Positions 35,402 through 45,340 are shown, counted from the stretch's first letter. The stretch: DNA of 52,427 bases from Treponema sp. (GCA_017381365.1 JAFOCI010000035.1:1-52427), one strand, 5' to 3'. Numbers and translations are program-made. The notes: a model not told the origin generated them from the sequence alone.

Positions 35402-36712
35402 ATGAAAGACGCTAACGCAGAAAACATCTTTCAGTTAGACGGAAAAGTTCCACTTGGAAAGGCAATTCCTATTGGACTTCAGCACATTCTTGCCATGTTC
35501 GTTGCAAACATCACACCAATGATGATTCTTGCAAGCGTATGTGGTCTTGATCAGGCAATCACTGCAAAACTTATTCAGAATGCAATGATTGTTGCAGGTT
35601 TGGGTACTCTTATTCAGCTTTGTCCAGTATGGAAGCTTGGTTCTAAATTGCCAGTCGTTATGGGTATTAGCTTTACGTTCCTTAACAGCGCAATTTTCGT
35701 TGGAACAACTTACGGTTACGCAACAATCATTGGTTGTGTACTTATTGGCGGTATCATTGAGGGAATTCTTGGTCTTTTTGCAAAATACTGGATTAAACTG
35801 ATTTCACCAATCGTTGCTGCAACTGTAGTAACAGCAATCGGTTTTTCACTTTTGACTGTAGGAGCAAACAGCTTTGCTGGTGGTCAGGGCGCAGAAAATT
35901 ACGGCGTATGGCAGAACTGGGTTATCGGTTCTGTAACATTGCTTTGCTGCATCTGTTTCCAGATTTTTACAAAAGGTTACCTTAAAGTAATTTCAGTTCT
36001 TTTTGGTCTTGTTGTAGGTTACATTCTTTCAATCTGTCTTGGTGTTGTTGATTTCAGCGCACTTCAGAACACAAAGGTCGTTTCTGTTCCTGCATTCCTT
36101 CCTTTTAAGCCAGAGTTCAACATTGGTGCAATTCTTTCATTTGTAGTTATTTATCTTGTTTCTGCAACAGAAACTATTGGTGATACAACAGCCCTTGCTT
36201 CTTCTGCTTTAGACCGTGACGTTACAGACAAAGAACTTGCCGGTTCAATTGCCTGTGACGGTTTTGTAAGTTCTATCGGCGGTCTTTTCGGATGTACTCC
36301 AATCACATCTTTCAGTCAGAACGTTGGCCTTGTTGCCATGACAAAAGTTGTAAACCGCTTTACAATCGGAACTGGTGCAATCATTCTTATTGTTGCAGGA
36401 ATTTTCCCTGTGTTCGGTGCACTTCTTACAACTGTTCCACAGGCTGTTCTTGGCGGCTGTACAATCATGATGTTCGGAACAATCGTAGTTGCCGGCTTCC
36501 AGATGCTTGGAAAATGCGGTTACACACAGCGCAACACAACAATCGCCGCTCTTTCTTTGAGCGTTGGACTTGGATTCACTCAGTGCTCAGACATGTTCAA
36601 GATTTTCCCACAGATTGTTCAGAGCGTTTTCGCCCAGAACTGTGTTTCAGTAGTATTCGTGCTTTCTGTAATCCTGAACCTTGTTCTTCCAAAGGATAAG
36701 GACGAAGAATAA
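35402..36712 (+). CDS. pbuX: Xanthine/uracil permease (NCS2 family)
   Basis: A 436-residue inner-membrane nucleobase:cation symporter with about 14 hydrophobic segments. NCS2 signatures are seen in GLQHILAMFVANITPMMI near the N-terminus, SATETIGDTTALASSALDR (about 260-278) and TPITSFSQNVGLVAMTKV (about 300-317), which hold the substrate-binding Glu and the family motif. Its position after xpt supports xanthine as substrate, though pyrE upstream leaves uracil possible. GGAGG lies 5 nt before the ATG. The foldback repeat A2 follows 18 nt after the stop. Confidence 0.88.
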   Translation: MKDANAENIFQLDGKVPLGKAIPIGLQHILAMFVANITPMMILASVCGLDQAITAKLIQNAMIVAGLGTLIQLCPVWKLGSKLPVVMGISFTFLNSAIFVGTTYGYATIIGCVLIGGIIEGILGLFAKYWIKLISPIVAATVVTAIGFSLLTVGANSFAGGQGAENYGVWQNWVIGSVTLLCCICFQIFTKGYLKVISVLFGLVVGYILSICLGVVDFSALQNTKVVSVPAFLPFKPEFNIGAILSFVVIYLVSATETIGDTTALASSALDRDVTDKELAGSIACDGFVSSIGGLFGCTPITSFSQNVGLVAMTKVVNRFTIGTGAIILIVAGIFPVFGALLTTVPQAVLGGCTIMMFGTIVVAGFQMLGKCGYTQRNTTIAALSLSVGLGFTQCSDMFKIFPQIVQSVFAQNCVSVVFVLSVILNLVLPKDKDEE

Positions 36713-36730
36713 ACTGATAATTATAATCGT

Positions 36731-36822
36731 AAGGGGCTGTCCAATAAGTTTGCATTACGGTGGTTGAGTTTATCGAAACCACCTCATTTAGTGTAGCGCT
36801 CATTACTTTTGGGACAGCCCCT
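36731..36822. repeat. Foldback repeat family A, copy 2
   Basis: A 92-bp imperfect palindrome with ends aaggggctgtcc and gggacagcccctt, and a nested perfect hairpin ggtggttgag...cgaaaccacc. It lies right after the permease gene and could act as its terminator. Confidence 0.88.
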
Positions 36823-36827
36823 TAATC

Positions 36828-36905
36828 ATGAAAATACGAAAAAGAAGAAAGAGTCGGGCAAGAAAATCTTCCGGTTTTTTTCCCGCAAAATCCCGCATTG
36901 CAGAC
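36828..36905. repeat. Degenerate foldback repeat family B, copy 3
   Basis: The segment atgaaaatacg...gaagaaagag on the plus strand matches the minus strand of the family B tail at 24105-24137, and attgcagac near 36896 matches its stem arm cattcgcagac. The centre has diverged. It lies back to back with copy A2, ahead of the radical SAM gene. Confidence 0.5.
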
Positions 36906-36932
36906 TCAGATTAAATAAGTTAAACTTTAAAT

Positions 36933-38840
36933 ATGAGCAGACAGCAAAAAAAAGATCAGACAAATACTGCAGAACTTTTTAAAAAAGCAAAATCCAGCGA
37001 CAGAAAATTGTTTCTTCCTGTTTCGTTATCGGATATGAAAGAACGGGGCTGGAATGAATGTGATTTTGTTTTTGTTTCTGGAGACGCTTACGTTGATCAT
37101 CCAAGTTTTGCCGCTGCTCTTTTGGGTCGTCTGCTGGAAAGCCACGGATACAAAGTGGGAATCATTGCTCAGCCAGACTGGAAAAATGCAGATTCGTTCC
37201 GCGTGCTTGGAAAACCTCGCCTTGCATTTTTAGTAAGTGCCGGCGCAATGGACAGCATGGTTTCCAATTACACTGCAAACAACAAACCTCGCTCTTCTGA
37301 TGCATACGCCCATGGAGGCGAAGCCGGCCACCGCCCTGACCGTGCACTCATTACGTATGTTGCAAAATGCCGGGAAGCGTACAAAGGCGTTCCTGTGCTT
37401 ATCGGCGGAATCGAAGCAAGCCTAAGACGTACCGCTCATTACGATTACTGGTCAAACAAAGTCCGCCGTTCAATTTTACTGGATTCAAAAGCAGATCTTT
37501 TAATGTACGGCATGGGCGAACATTCCATCATAGAAATTGCAGATTTACTTAACGCCGGAGTTCCTGCCCGAGAAATCAGAAATGTTCGTGGAACCTGCTG
37601 GTTTACAGGAAAGCAGAAGGACATTGATGAACTAAATGAAAACGAAAAAACTGTATTTCTGCCAACCTTTGAAGAAGTTTCAAAAGATACATCAGAGTCA
37701 AAGCAGAAATTTGCAGAAAGCTTTATTCTTCAGGAGCAGAACACAGATGCCCTGAACGCATACACATTAATTGAACAGTCAGACAGTCGTTTTGTTGTTC
37801 AAAATCCGCCAGCCCTTCCTTTAGAAACAGAAGAATTTGATGCCGTTATGGAATTGCCATACCAGCGGCGATGGCATCCAATGTACGATAAACCTGCCGC
37901 TAACGGAAAAACAGGCGTTCCAGCCCTTGCAGAAGTTCTATTCAGTCTTGTAAGTGTCCGAGGTTGTTTTGGAGCCTGCTCATTCTGTGCAATTACGTTC
38001 CACCAGGGAAGACGTATTCAGGCCCGCAGCCACGAGTCTCTTGTAAAAGAAGCAACAATGCTCAGCCAGCGACCAGATTTTAAGGGCTACATTCATGATG
38101 TAGGCGGTCCAACAGCAGATTTCCGCCAGCCGTCCTGCAAAAAGCAGCTTAAATCTGGAGTGTGCAAGAACCGTCAGTGTCTTGGAACAGATCCTTGCCC
38201 AAATCTGGAAGTTGACCACACTGATTTTGTTGAACTTTTGCGAAAACTGAGGGCAATTCCTGGAATCAAAAAGATTTTTATCCGCTCTGGGCTTCGTTTT
38301 GATTACATGGTCATGGATAAAGACAAAACTTTTCTTGAAGAGCTGTGCAAGCATCACATTTCAGGTCAGCTGAAGGTTGCGCCGGAAAACGTCAGCGACA
38401 AAATGCTTGGCCTTATGCGAAAATCAAATCACGCAACTTATGAAAAATTTGAAAAAGAATACGCAGAAATGAATAAAAAACTTGGCTTAAAACAGTTCCT
38501 TGTGCCTTACTACATTGCAAGCCATCCGGGTGCAGGTCTTGATGAAGCAATTGAAACTGCCCTTCACTTAAAAAAAACTGGCTTTGTGCCAGATCAGATT
38601 CAGGATTTTTACCCGACTCCAGGAAGCCTTTCTACCTGCCAGTATTACACAGAGCTTGACCCATACTCAAAAAATGCAGATGGCACTTTTAAGGAAATTC
38701 ACGTAGCAAAAGGTGGCCACGAACGCCGTCTGCAGCGAGCCATAGTTCAGTTCAACAAACCAGAAAACCGCCCCCTGGTAATAGAAGCCCTGAACAAAGC
38801 CGGAAAACCAGAACTGATTGGGAAACTGCTGAAAAAGTAG
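36933..38840 (+). CDS. YgiQ family radical SAM protein
   Basis: A 635-residue cytoplasmic radical SAM enzyme. The N-terminal half has the B12-binding-like YgiQ domain (FLPVSLSDMKERGW, VLIGGIEASLRRTAHYDYW). The cluster-binding motif C-x3-C-x2-C is in SVRGCFGACSFCAITFHQGR (about 345-364). A downstream C-rich stretch (CKKQLKSGVCKNRQCLGTDPC) and the C-terminal YgiQ-associated domain are present. Length matches the family. The reaction catalysed by YgiQ proteins is not known to me. No strong ribosome site is seen. Transcribed alone, between repeats and a 189-nt gap without recognised features. Confidence 0.93.
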   Translation: MSRQQKKDQTNTAELFKKAKSSDRKLFLPVSLSDMKERGWNECDFVFVSGDAYVDHPSFAAALLGRLLESHGYKVGIIAQPDWKNADSFRVLGKPRLAFLVSAGAMDSMVSNYTANNKPRSSDAYAHGGEAGHRPDRALITYVAKCREAYKGVPVLIGGIEASLRRTAHYDYWSNKVRRSILLDSKADLLMYGMGEHSIIEIADLLNAGVPAREIRNVRGTCWFTGKQKDIDELNENEKTVFLPTFEEVSKDTSESKQKFAESFILQEQNTDALNAYTLIEQSDSRFVVQNPPALPLETEEFDAVMELPYQRRWHPMYDKPAANGKTGVPALAEVLFSLVSVRGCFGACSFCAITFHQGRRIQARSHESLVKEATMLSQRPDFKGYIHDVGGPTADFRQPSCKKQLKSGVCKNRQCLGTDPCPNLEVDHTDFVELLRKLRAIPGIKKIFIRSGLRFDYMVMDKDKTFLEELCKHHISGQLKVAPENVSDKMLGLMRKSNHATYEKFEKEYAEMNKKLGLKQFLVPYYIASHPGAGLDEAIETALHLKKTGFVPDQIQDFYPTPGSLSTCQYYTELDPYSKNADGTFKEIHVAKGGHERRLQRAIVQFNKPENRPLVIEALNKAGKPELIGKLLKK

Positions 38841-39029
38841 GAAAAACGGCAAATTGCGGAACATTAAAAATAGTTCATGCGCCCACCGCAAATTGAACTT
38901 AAAAAACAGCCTGGTACAATTCTTTACCCATTACGATATTGATTTATATTCTCTTCATTTTTTTTCAAGCTGAAGCGTAAAGGGAAATCATCCAATTTAA
39001 TCTCCCTCCAAAAACTTTATGGCAAATTC

Positions 39030-39620
39030 TTATGACTGTTTCTTCCTCTTCGTCACCGAAATTCCATCGCCAACCTTAAAGAATTCTGTTTCAAATTCCT
39101 GGTTTTCTTTTAAAAAGTCAATGTATTTGCGGATTTTTTTAAGCATACGGATTGTGTCTTTGCTTTTTGTAAGGCTAAAGTCTTCTACCATTCCGTGAAA
39201 AGAAAGATTGTCGCTAATGATTACGCCGTCCGGAGCAAGATTTACTTTGTATTTTTCAAAAAATTTTATGTACTGGGCTTTTGCCGCGTCAATAAAAATC
39301 AAATCAAACTCGCCGGTAACGTCGTTTGCCATTAAAGCGTCTTCATTTAAAACTGTGATTCTGTCTTCCAGACCATTATCGTGAAAATTCTGTTTTGCAC
39401 GGATTACTTTATCAATCTCCCGCTCAATCGTAAGGACAGTTACATCATCCCGCACCTTTGCAAACTGAATTGCCGAATAACCGATTGCAGTACCAATTTC
39501 AAGAACACGCTTTACATTATGTTCGCGGATGTAAGAACAGATAAAATCCATTCCGTCATCTTTCATAATCGGAACCTGATTTTTGCGGGCATATTTTTTT
39601 ATATCAACAATTTCTTCCAT
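39030..39620 (-). CDS. O-methyltransferase, TrmR/YrrM-like
   Basis: A 196-residue class I methyltransferase of the COMT-like family. It opens with IKKYARKNQVPIMKDDGM, then motif I VLEIGTAIGYSAIQFA, VTVLTIERE, the metal/catalytic region FDLIFIDAAKAQYIKFFE and VIISDNLSFHG. In B. subtilis the related TrmR methylates 5-hydroxyuridine in tRNA; bacterial relatives are often tRNA or small-molecule methyltransferases. It is the last gene of the long minus-strand run, 49 nt after the preceding gene. Confidence 0.85.
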   Translation of the reverse strand: MEEIVDIKKYARKNQVPIMKDDGMDFICSYIREHNVKRVLEIGTAIGYSAIQFAKVRDDVTVLTIEREIDKVIRAKQNFHDNGLEDRITVLNEDALMANDVTGEFDLIFIDAAKAQYIKFFEKYKVNLAPDGVIISDNLSFHGMVEDFSLTKSKDTIRMLKKIRKYIDFLKENQEFETEFFKVGDGISVTKRKKQS

Positions 39621-39669
39621 GATTCATATTTTTCAGGCGGTTTCTGCAAGCTCAAACCACCATGCTATA

Positions 39670-41382
39670 TCAATATCCATCGCTCATTGCACGGTTGTTA
39701 TCTTTGATACAAAGTTCATTATAAACAAGACTTCGTTTGCGCAGTTCCTGTTTAAGTTCATCAGGATAAGGCATATTGCGCCAGAAAATTCCGCGAACTT
39801 CCTTATCAAGTCGCTGAACTCCGTTTGCTTCCTTAGTCATCCACAGAACGTAATCTTCTATAAAGAACGCCTTTAAGTCGCCCTTAAGCTTCTGGCGGTC
39901 AATGTACTGATAATACTGACCAGTAAGACCTTCTTCCATCCAGTAATATGAAGCTTTTTCCTTGGCAACCTGCCAGCGTAAATCCGCAACAGCAGTAAGA
40001 ACAGCAATTTTAAGATCACGAGGATACATTGGCACAACAATACGACCACGGCTTGTTACACGATTGTATCGGTCAAATGGTTCCCAACAGAATCCTCGGT
40101 CACCATAAGTAGGAATAAGCAGAACATAAGGCGGAATGCGGTTCGGCACATTTTTATGAATACGGCAGAATGCCCCCGGATCAATAGATTCAACCCAGCG
40201 TAGAATATCAAGAACATTTTCGCGGGTTCCAGTTCCTTTTTCCATACAATGATAGAATTCGCGGGTGAACACAGGGAACTGATTTCCCTGACGGCCAACA
40301 GTCATCTTTGCCATCTGACGGACAGTTTCAAATTCTGTATTAACTGCAGAAGTATCTGCCGCCTGAACAACTGCACCACTGGCACCAAGCTTATTTTCTA
40401 CACTGGAATAAACAGCTTTTGCATCCTGATAGTCTTTAAGACAGCGCGCAAGCTCCTTTCCGTTTTTTGAAAGTCTGTGAAGGCGATCCGTAATTTCAGA
40501 AAAAAGCTTCTGCTGAGATTCAGAATAAGGCTGAGTATGAGGTTCTGCGCCCATAATCGGATTATGAGTACAAAGAATTTCAACTCTGTCTTTAAGTTCA
40601 AGCTCCAGCATAGTGCGTTCGTTTTCTTTCATGTTCAAAAGGTTTTCGGCACTCTGCAATTTTCCAGAATTCTTCTGCTGAAGCTGCTGCAAACGAGTCT
40701 GCTCCATTGATGCCGCTTCTTCCGGTGTTGAAGCTTTATGCGGAGTGCGCTTTTCGTCAGTCATAGAATTTGAAAGTCGCCCTGATGCAATTTCCATGAA
40801 CCATTCATCCATGTAAAGAACCGGCTCGCCAGTGCGATTTTCGTAAAAAATCTTTGAAAAGAATTCTTTCTGTTCCGGTCGGAAAAGTGATGGCAAAAGA
40901 ACACCAAATCGAAACATCATGCGTTTTGGCATTGGCAAATTAACATCGGACATTTTTGGAGCCATGCCGCGAATCAATTCCCAATAAGCCATGATAATCT
41001 GCTGGCGGAAAACAGTTCTGTCTTTTGGGTCTGTACAGGTAAGATATTTTGAAAGAACCATGTGAACTCGCTGAGCAGACTGATTTTCACCAGTAAGAGC
41101 GGTCTTATAATAAGTCTTATCTTCAAAAACTTCAGACGGAAATTCAGAAACAAATTCAGTAATTTCATCAAACTGCTTAACACTTAAATCAACTTCATGA
41201 ATAGATTTTTTCCCAGAAACAACAGGCTTACTATCAGAACCAAAAAGTCCAGCCTTTTTTGAGAATGCATTCATGTCAAATTTTCTGTCACCCGCTGGTT
41301 CGAGTTCTGAAATACCAGAATCGGTTTCGTCTTTTACTTCCGCCAGTAAGGCATCAATTTCAGAATTAAAATCATCAGTCAT
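39670..41382 (-). CDS. Large conserved-looking cytoplasmic protein, function unknown
   Basis: A 570-residue soluble protein without signal peptide or membrane segment. It has an acidic N-terminus (1-60), a middle helical/coiled-coil region rich in Gln, Glu and Lys (about 220-330, TRLQQLQQKNSGKLQSAENL) and a compact C-terminal part with many aromatic residues (RGIFWRNMPYPDELKQELRK). No catalytic motif is recognised. Its place between birA and the O-methyltransferase, with 39 and 49 nt gaps, puts it in the long operon. Possibly a spirochaete-specific family. Confidence 0.75.
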   Translation of the reverse strand: MTDDFNSEIDALLAEVKDETDSGISELEPAGDRKFDMNAFSKKAGLFGSDSKPVVSGKKSIHEVDLSVKQFDEITEFVSEFPSEVFEDKTYYKTALTGENQSAQRVHMVLSKYLTCTDPKDRTVFRQQIIMAYWELIRGMAPKMSDVNLPMPKRMMFRFGVLLPSLFRPEQKEFFSKIFYENRTGEPVLYMDEWFMEIASGRLSNSMTDEKRTPHKASTPEEAASMEQTRLQQLQQKNSGKLQSAENLLNMKENERTMLELELKDRVEILCTHNPIMGAEPHTQPYSESQQKLFSEITDRLHRLSKNGKELARCLKDYQDAKAVYSSVENKLGASGAVVQAADTSAVNTEFETVRQMAKMTVGRQGNQFPVFTREFYHCMEKGTGTRENVLDILRWVESIDPGAFCRIHKNVPNRIPPYVLLIPTYGDRGFCWEPFDRYNRVTSRGRIVVPMYPRDLKIAVLTAVADLRWQVAKEKASYYWMEEGLTGQYYQYIDRQKLKGDLKAFFIEDYVLWMTKEANGVQRLDKEVRGIFWRNMPYPDELKQELRKRSLVYNELCIKDNNRAMSDGY

Positions 41383-41421
41383 AAATAAGACTCCATTACG
41401 TCTTGCTTTCTTTCTATTATA

Positions 41422-42423
41422 TCACATTTTTTTCGAATGGATAGAAACTTCTCCACAATCTAGTGTTTTTTTTGAGCCATCTTCCAGTTCAACAACAAGC
41501 TTTGCTTCTTCAGTTATATCCAGAACTTTACATATATAATCATTTTCTGTCTGACCGATTACAGGCGAAACATTAATTTCCTGACCAATCAAAAAAGAGC
41601 GGCTTTTGTATTCTTCCATTGATTTTTTTATAGATTCTTCGCCACCGTCCAAAATTGAAAGAAGCTCAGAAATTACGCCGGCAGTCAGTTCGCTCCGCTT
41701 TGTATTGTTTTCGTCACCCGAAATTACGCCACCAGCAACATCCTGGGGAAGTTCACTGTTGTTTGCGATATTAATTCCAATTCCGATTATGGCAGACTCA
41801 ATAAGACCAGTTTCAAAATTACACACCCCTTCTGTAAGAATTCCACATACTTTGCTGCCATTTATGAAAATGTCGTTTACCCATTTAATTTTTGCTTCCA
41901 CGCCAAAAACATGACTGATTGCCCGGCATACAGCCACAGCCGCGGTTGCTGTAAAAAGCGCAGGATTTGTAATTGCGCCTGGCGAATAAACAATTGAAAG
42001 ATAAATGCCAGTTTTTGAAGGTGAAAAGAATTTTCGTCCTAACCGACCACGCCCTGCAGTCTGTTCAGCCGCAACAAAAACTGTTTTGTGCAGTTCTGCG
42101 GCTGTTTTTATTGCAAGCTGCCGTTTTGCTTCTGTATTAGTGGAATCAATTACGTTATAAAACTGAATTTTTACGTTGTTTACGCCTGACTGCAAAAGAA
42201 TTTTCGTGATTTTTTCTTCTGAAAATATGCCGTCGCCAGTAAGTCTGTAGCCGCGATTTGTAACCGCTTCAATTCCGGCTCCCTGTTTGCGCAAAGCTTC
42301 TACTGCTTTCCACACAGAAGTTCTTGTAACGCCGCATTTTTCTGCCAGTTCCTGCCCGGAAACAAAACCATCGCTGCTTTTAGATTCTGAAAGAACATTT
42401 AAAACTGAATCCTTTACGCTCAT
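41422..42423 (-). CDS. birA: Biotin operon repressor / biotin-protein ligase
   Basis: A 333-residue bifunctional BirA: an N-terminal winged helix (about 1-65, LAEKCGVTRTSVWKAVEALR), then the ligase domain with the biotinyl-AMP loop GRGRLGRKFFSPSKTGIYLS (about 120-140), KWVNDIFINGSKVCGIL and a C-terminal SH3-like domain. It attaches biotin to carboxylase subunits and, with the winged helix present, may repress biotin genes. Its ATG overlaps the last base of the P-II-like gene, so translation is coupled. Confidence 0.95.
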   Translation of the reverse strand: MSVKDSVLNVLSESKSSDGFVSGQELAEKCGVTRTSVWKAVEALRKQGAGIEAVTNRGYRLTGDGIFSEEKITKILLQSGVNNVKIQFYNVIDSTNTEAKRQLAIKTAAELHKTVFVAAEQTAGRGRLGRKFFSPSKTGIYLSIVYSPGAITNPALFTATAAVAVCRAISHVFGVEAKIKWVNDIFINGSKVCGILTEGVCNFETGLIESAIIGIGINIANNSELPQDVAGGVISGDENNTKRSELTAGVISELLSILDGGEESIKKSMEEYKSRSFLIGQEINVSPVIGQTENDYICKVLDITEEAKLVVELEDGSKKTLDCGEVSIHSKKM

Positions 42424-43073
42424 TATTTACGTTTTCCCAGAAGCGTAAAATTTTCTGCAGGACTTACATACGCAATGCCACTGCCAGGTTTTGCAAGGCA
42501 AGGAAGTTCTCGGATTGCATCAAGAATTGGCTGAACTTTTGCATTTTCTGCAAGAATTAAAATCATGTCTTTTTCTGGAACAATTTCCATTCCAAAGAAA
42601 GTTGCATCGCCTTCTTTTGCAGTTCCGCGGGCATTCATAATTGTTCCGCCGCCTGCACCAGCTTTTCTTGCCGCAGCCATTGCATCATCCGCAAAACCTT
42701 TATTTACGATTACAGTAATTAACTGATGTGTTGTATTGCTCATATTATCTTCCTTTCCTGCACCAAGGATTTCTCCAGTTCTGATAAACGAATTTACGCT
42801 CAATGTAAAAAGAATTCCAAAGGGCTGTTTTTTTTCACTGCTGACATCTATCATTGCAGTCATGATTTTTTTTGTATTTTCAGAAGGTGTAAGAACATAA
42901 ACAAGATCTTTATCTGAATCTGCAAATCCAAGAAGCTGCAGAATTGAATTTGCCGCAGTTCCCTTTCCTCTGGAAATTGTTCCGCCACCAGCACCAGCTT
43001 TTACCGCTGCATGTGTCAAAAGTTCCGCAGAGCCTCGTGGCACAATACCGATTATCATATTAAAAGATGACAT
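42423..43073 (-). CDS. Double P-II-like protein
   Basis: A 216-residue protein with two P-II-like ferredoxin folds in one chain. Each half has the same signature: AGAGGGTISRGKGTA (about 27-41) and AGAGGGTIMNARGTA (about 136-150), followed by KDLVYVLTP and KDMILILAE. The long uridylylated T-loop of GlnB is not evident. P-II proteins bind ATP/ADP and effectors and control transporters. It overlaps by one base both the DUF1538 gene before it and birA after it, so it very probably regulates the DUF1538 membrane protein. Half fusions of this kind would form pseudo-trimers differently from GlnB. Confidence 0.85.
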   Translation of the reverse strand: MSSFNMIIGIVPRGSAELLTHAAVKAGAGGGTISRGKGTAANSILQLLGFADSDKDLVYVLTPSENTKKIMTAMIDVSSEKKQPFGILFTLSVNSFIRTGEILGAGKEDNMSNTTHQLITVIVNKGFADDAMAAARKAGAGGGTIMNARGTAKEGDATFFGMEIVPEKDMILILAENAKVQPILDAIRELPCLAKPGSGIAYVSPAENFTLLGKRK

Positions 43074-44596
43074 TACTGCTCACCTCCTGTATCAGCATTT
43101 TTGATTTTCATGACTTTTTTGACTTTCTGATTATAAATTATTCCAAGCACCTGAATTGCAATCAACGGAGTCATGGCAACAAGGGCAATTACACCAAAGG
43201 AATCTCCATTTCCGCCAGCAGCCTGACTTGCACCAATAGTAAAAGAAAGCACAAATGTTGAAGTAATTGGACCAGACGCAACTCCACCTGAGTCAAACGC
43301 AATTGCCGTAAACAAAGACGGACAAAAAATCATCATTCCAAGTGCAATTGCATAACCAGGAACAATAATTTTCATCAAACTGAATCCAGCCATTGCCCGC
43401 CACATAGTTAAACCAATAGCAATTGCTGCTCCTGCGCTAAGAAACAAAAGCATAAGCTTACGTTTTATTGCACCACCAGAAAGATTTTCAACCTGTTCAG
43501 TAAGTACCCATACAGCTGGTTCTGCGCAAACAACCACCGCTCCAAGAATAAGGCCTGTTACAATCAGAAGAAAATACCAGAATCCGCCAGAAACTGCCGC
43601 TTTTGTCCCCAATAAAAGCCCTAATTTTGAACCTGCAGACATAAAGCCGCCGTTTACGCCTACAAGAAATATTGATAAGCCAATAAAACTGTAAACAAGA
43701 CCGATAATCATTCGGATAAGCTTACGAGGCGGCAAATGCAAAAGAAAAATCTGAAAAACTACAAGAAGACCTGCTAAAGGCGCAATAGATAGAATAGATT
43801 CATGAAAAATTCCAGGAATAATCCTGATGAAAATTCCAAGTCCTTTTGACTCTTCGGCAATTTCTTCAGAAACGGCAGAATCTGTCAGAATTCCGCACTT
43901 GAACAGAATAATCCCATAAAGCAAAACAGCAATGACAGGTCCTACAGATGTAACTCCTGTAAGTCCAAAGCCGTCATCATTATTATTGTTTTTACCTGCC
44001 GCCCTAACGCTGGAAACACCAACACCAAGTGCAAGAATGAACGGTACTGTCATCGGTCCAGTTGTTGCTCCACCAGAATCAAAGGCAATCCCTTTAAAAC
44101 TGGCTGGAGTAAAATACGCCAGAACAAAAACAGCAATATAACAAATTAAAAGAGTAATCTTAAGATTCATGCTTAAAATCGTTCTTAACAATCCAAGCAT
44201 AATCAAAAGTCCAACGCCGCCGGCAATCATATAAACCAGCTGCATTTTATCAACACAATCAAAAACCTTGTGAATCTGATCCCCAAAAACCTGAATATCT
44301 GGCTCCGCAACAGTTACAAGAAATCCAATTATAAAAGATACAATCAAAAGAAACGAAAGACTACGCTTAATTGTAAGGGCCGCACCAATCTGTTCTCCCA
44401 TCGGCTGAATACCAACGTCCACACCAAGAAGAAAAATTGTTAGCACAAGAATTAAAAGCACGCCGCCTACAACGAATCTGGTTATTAAATCAAGGCCAAG
44501 AGGAGCCGCTGTCAATCCTAAAATGAGAACAATTATCATTACAGGAAGAACAGAATTAACCGTTTCTTTAAACTTTGCAATCAAATTCATAGGCAA
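43073..44596 (-). CDS. Membrane protein with two DUF1538 domains
   Basis: A 507-residue integral membrane protein with about 12-14 hydrophobic segments. It is an internal duplication: each half holds a motif of the form AFDSGG-x4-GP-x-T-x2-F (about 172-190 and 428-446). DUF1538 proteins are putative transporters of unknown substrate, often encoded next to P-II-like proteins. The gene for the double P-II-like protein begins on its last base. A signalling-gated channel or transporter is the likely job; the substrate is unknown. Confidence 0.85.
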   Translation of the reverse strand: MPMNLIAKFKETVNSVLPVMIIVLILGLTAAPLGLDLITRFVVGGVLLILVLTIFLLGVDVGIQPMGEQIGAALTIKRSLSFLLIVSFIIGFLVTVAEPDIQVFGDQIHKVFDCVDKMQLVYMIAGGVGLLIMLGLLRTILSMNLKITLLICYIAVFVLAYFTPASFKGIAFDSGGATTGPMTVPFILALGVGVSSVRAAGKNNNNDDGFGLTGVTSVGPVIAVLLYGIILFKCGILTDSAVSEEIAEESKGLGIFIRIIPGIFHESILSIAPLAGLLVVFQIFLLHLPPRKLIRMIIGLVYSFIGLSIFLVGVNGGFMSAGSKLGLLLGTKAAVSGGFWYFLLIVTGLILGAVVVCAEPAVWVLTEQVENLSGGAIKRKLMLLFLSAGAAIAIGLTMWRAMAGFSLMKIIVPGYAIALGMMIFCPSLFTAIAFDSGGVASGPITSTFVLSFTIGASQAAGGNGDSFGVIALVAMTPLIAIQVLGIIYNQKVKKVMKIKNADTGGEQ

Positions 44597-44623
44597 ACCA
44601 CTCTATATTAATTCTAAAACATT

Positions 44624-45340
44624 TTAGAATGATGTTTTTAACAATCCAAGCATGATTGCTGCACTTTCATCTGCGGCCGTCTGTTCATTAAAAGTGTTTG
44701 TTGTTCCAACAACATCAGAAGCATTATCAGAAAGACAGCGCAAAATCATAAATGGAACATTATTAAGCCAGCAGGCATGAGCAATTGCAGCACCTTCCAT
44801 TTCTACGCAGGCAGGTTTGAAATTTTCGTTAATTTTTGCTTTTAAGGCAGCATCTGCAATGAACTGGTCACCAGAAGCCACGCGCCCTTTCATAATTTTA
44901 TGTTCTTTTGCATATTCGCTTTCATTAAATGCTTTTACAGCAAGGTCAACAAGCTTTGAATCAGCAATAAAATTACTTGTTTCGCTCTGTGGAATTTCGC
45001 CAGGCTTATATCCCCAGTTTGTAGCATCCATATCATGGTAGACAGCATCTGTAGAAACGACTATATCAAGAATCTGCAGTTCCGAAGCCATTGCACCAGC
45101 AATACCAGAATTGATTACGCAATCTACATTAAAATTGCAGATAAGAGTCTGCGCACAGCAAGCCGCATTAACCTTTCCAACACCACTTTTTACAACTACA
45201 ACATCTTTTCCAGCAATTTTGCCTTCAAAAAAGTTAAATTTTCCTTTTGTTATCTGCTTTAACGAACCGTTTGATTCCATTTCCTTTTTTAAAATAGCAA
45301 TCTCTATGTCCATCGCACCAATAATGCCAAACTTTTTCAT
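44624..45340 (-). CDS. mtnN: 5'-methylthioadenosine/S-adenosylhomocysteine nucleosidase
   Basis: A 238-residue nucleosidase that splits methylthioadenosine and S-adenosylhomocysteine to free adenine. Family signatures are MKKFGIIGAMDIEIAIL with the first catalytic Glu, VNSGIAGAM, VEMEGAAIAHAC with the second Glu and the substrate-binding Met-Glu, and LRCLSDNA with the catalytic Asp. It clears the products of the methyltransferases and radical SAM enzymes in the window. Its ATG overlaps the lspA stop by one base. Confidence 0.96.
   Translation of the reverse strand: MKKFGIIGAMDIEIAILKKEMESNGSLKQITKGKFNFFEGKIAGKDVVVVKSGVGKVNAACCAQTLICNFNVDCVINSGIAGAMASELQILDIVVSTDAVYHDMDATNWGYKPGEIPQSETSNFIADSKLVDLAVKAFNESEYAKEHKIMKGRVASGDQFIADAALKAKINENFKPACVEMEGAAIAHACWLNNVPFMILRCLSDNASDVVGTTNTFNEQTAADESAAIMLGLLKTSF

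Noticed and set aside
36597..36803. Small minus-strand open frame across the permease end and repeat A2
   Set aside because: It is made of the antisense of the permease gene and the palindromic repeat, with no coding support.
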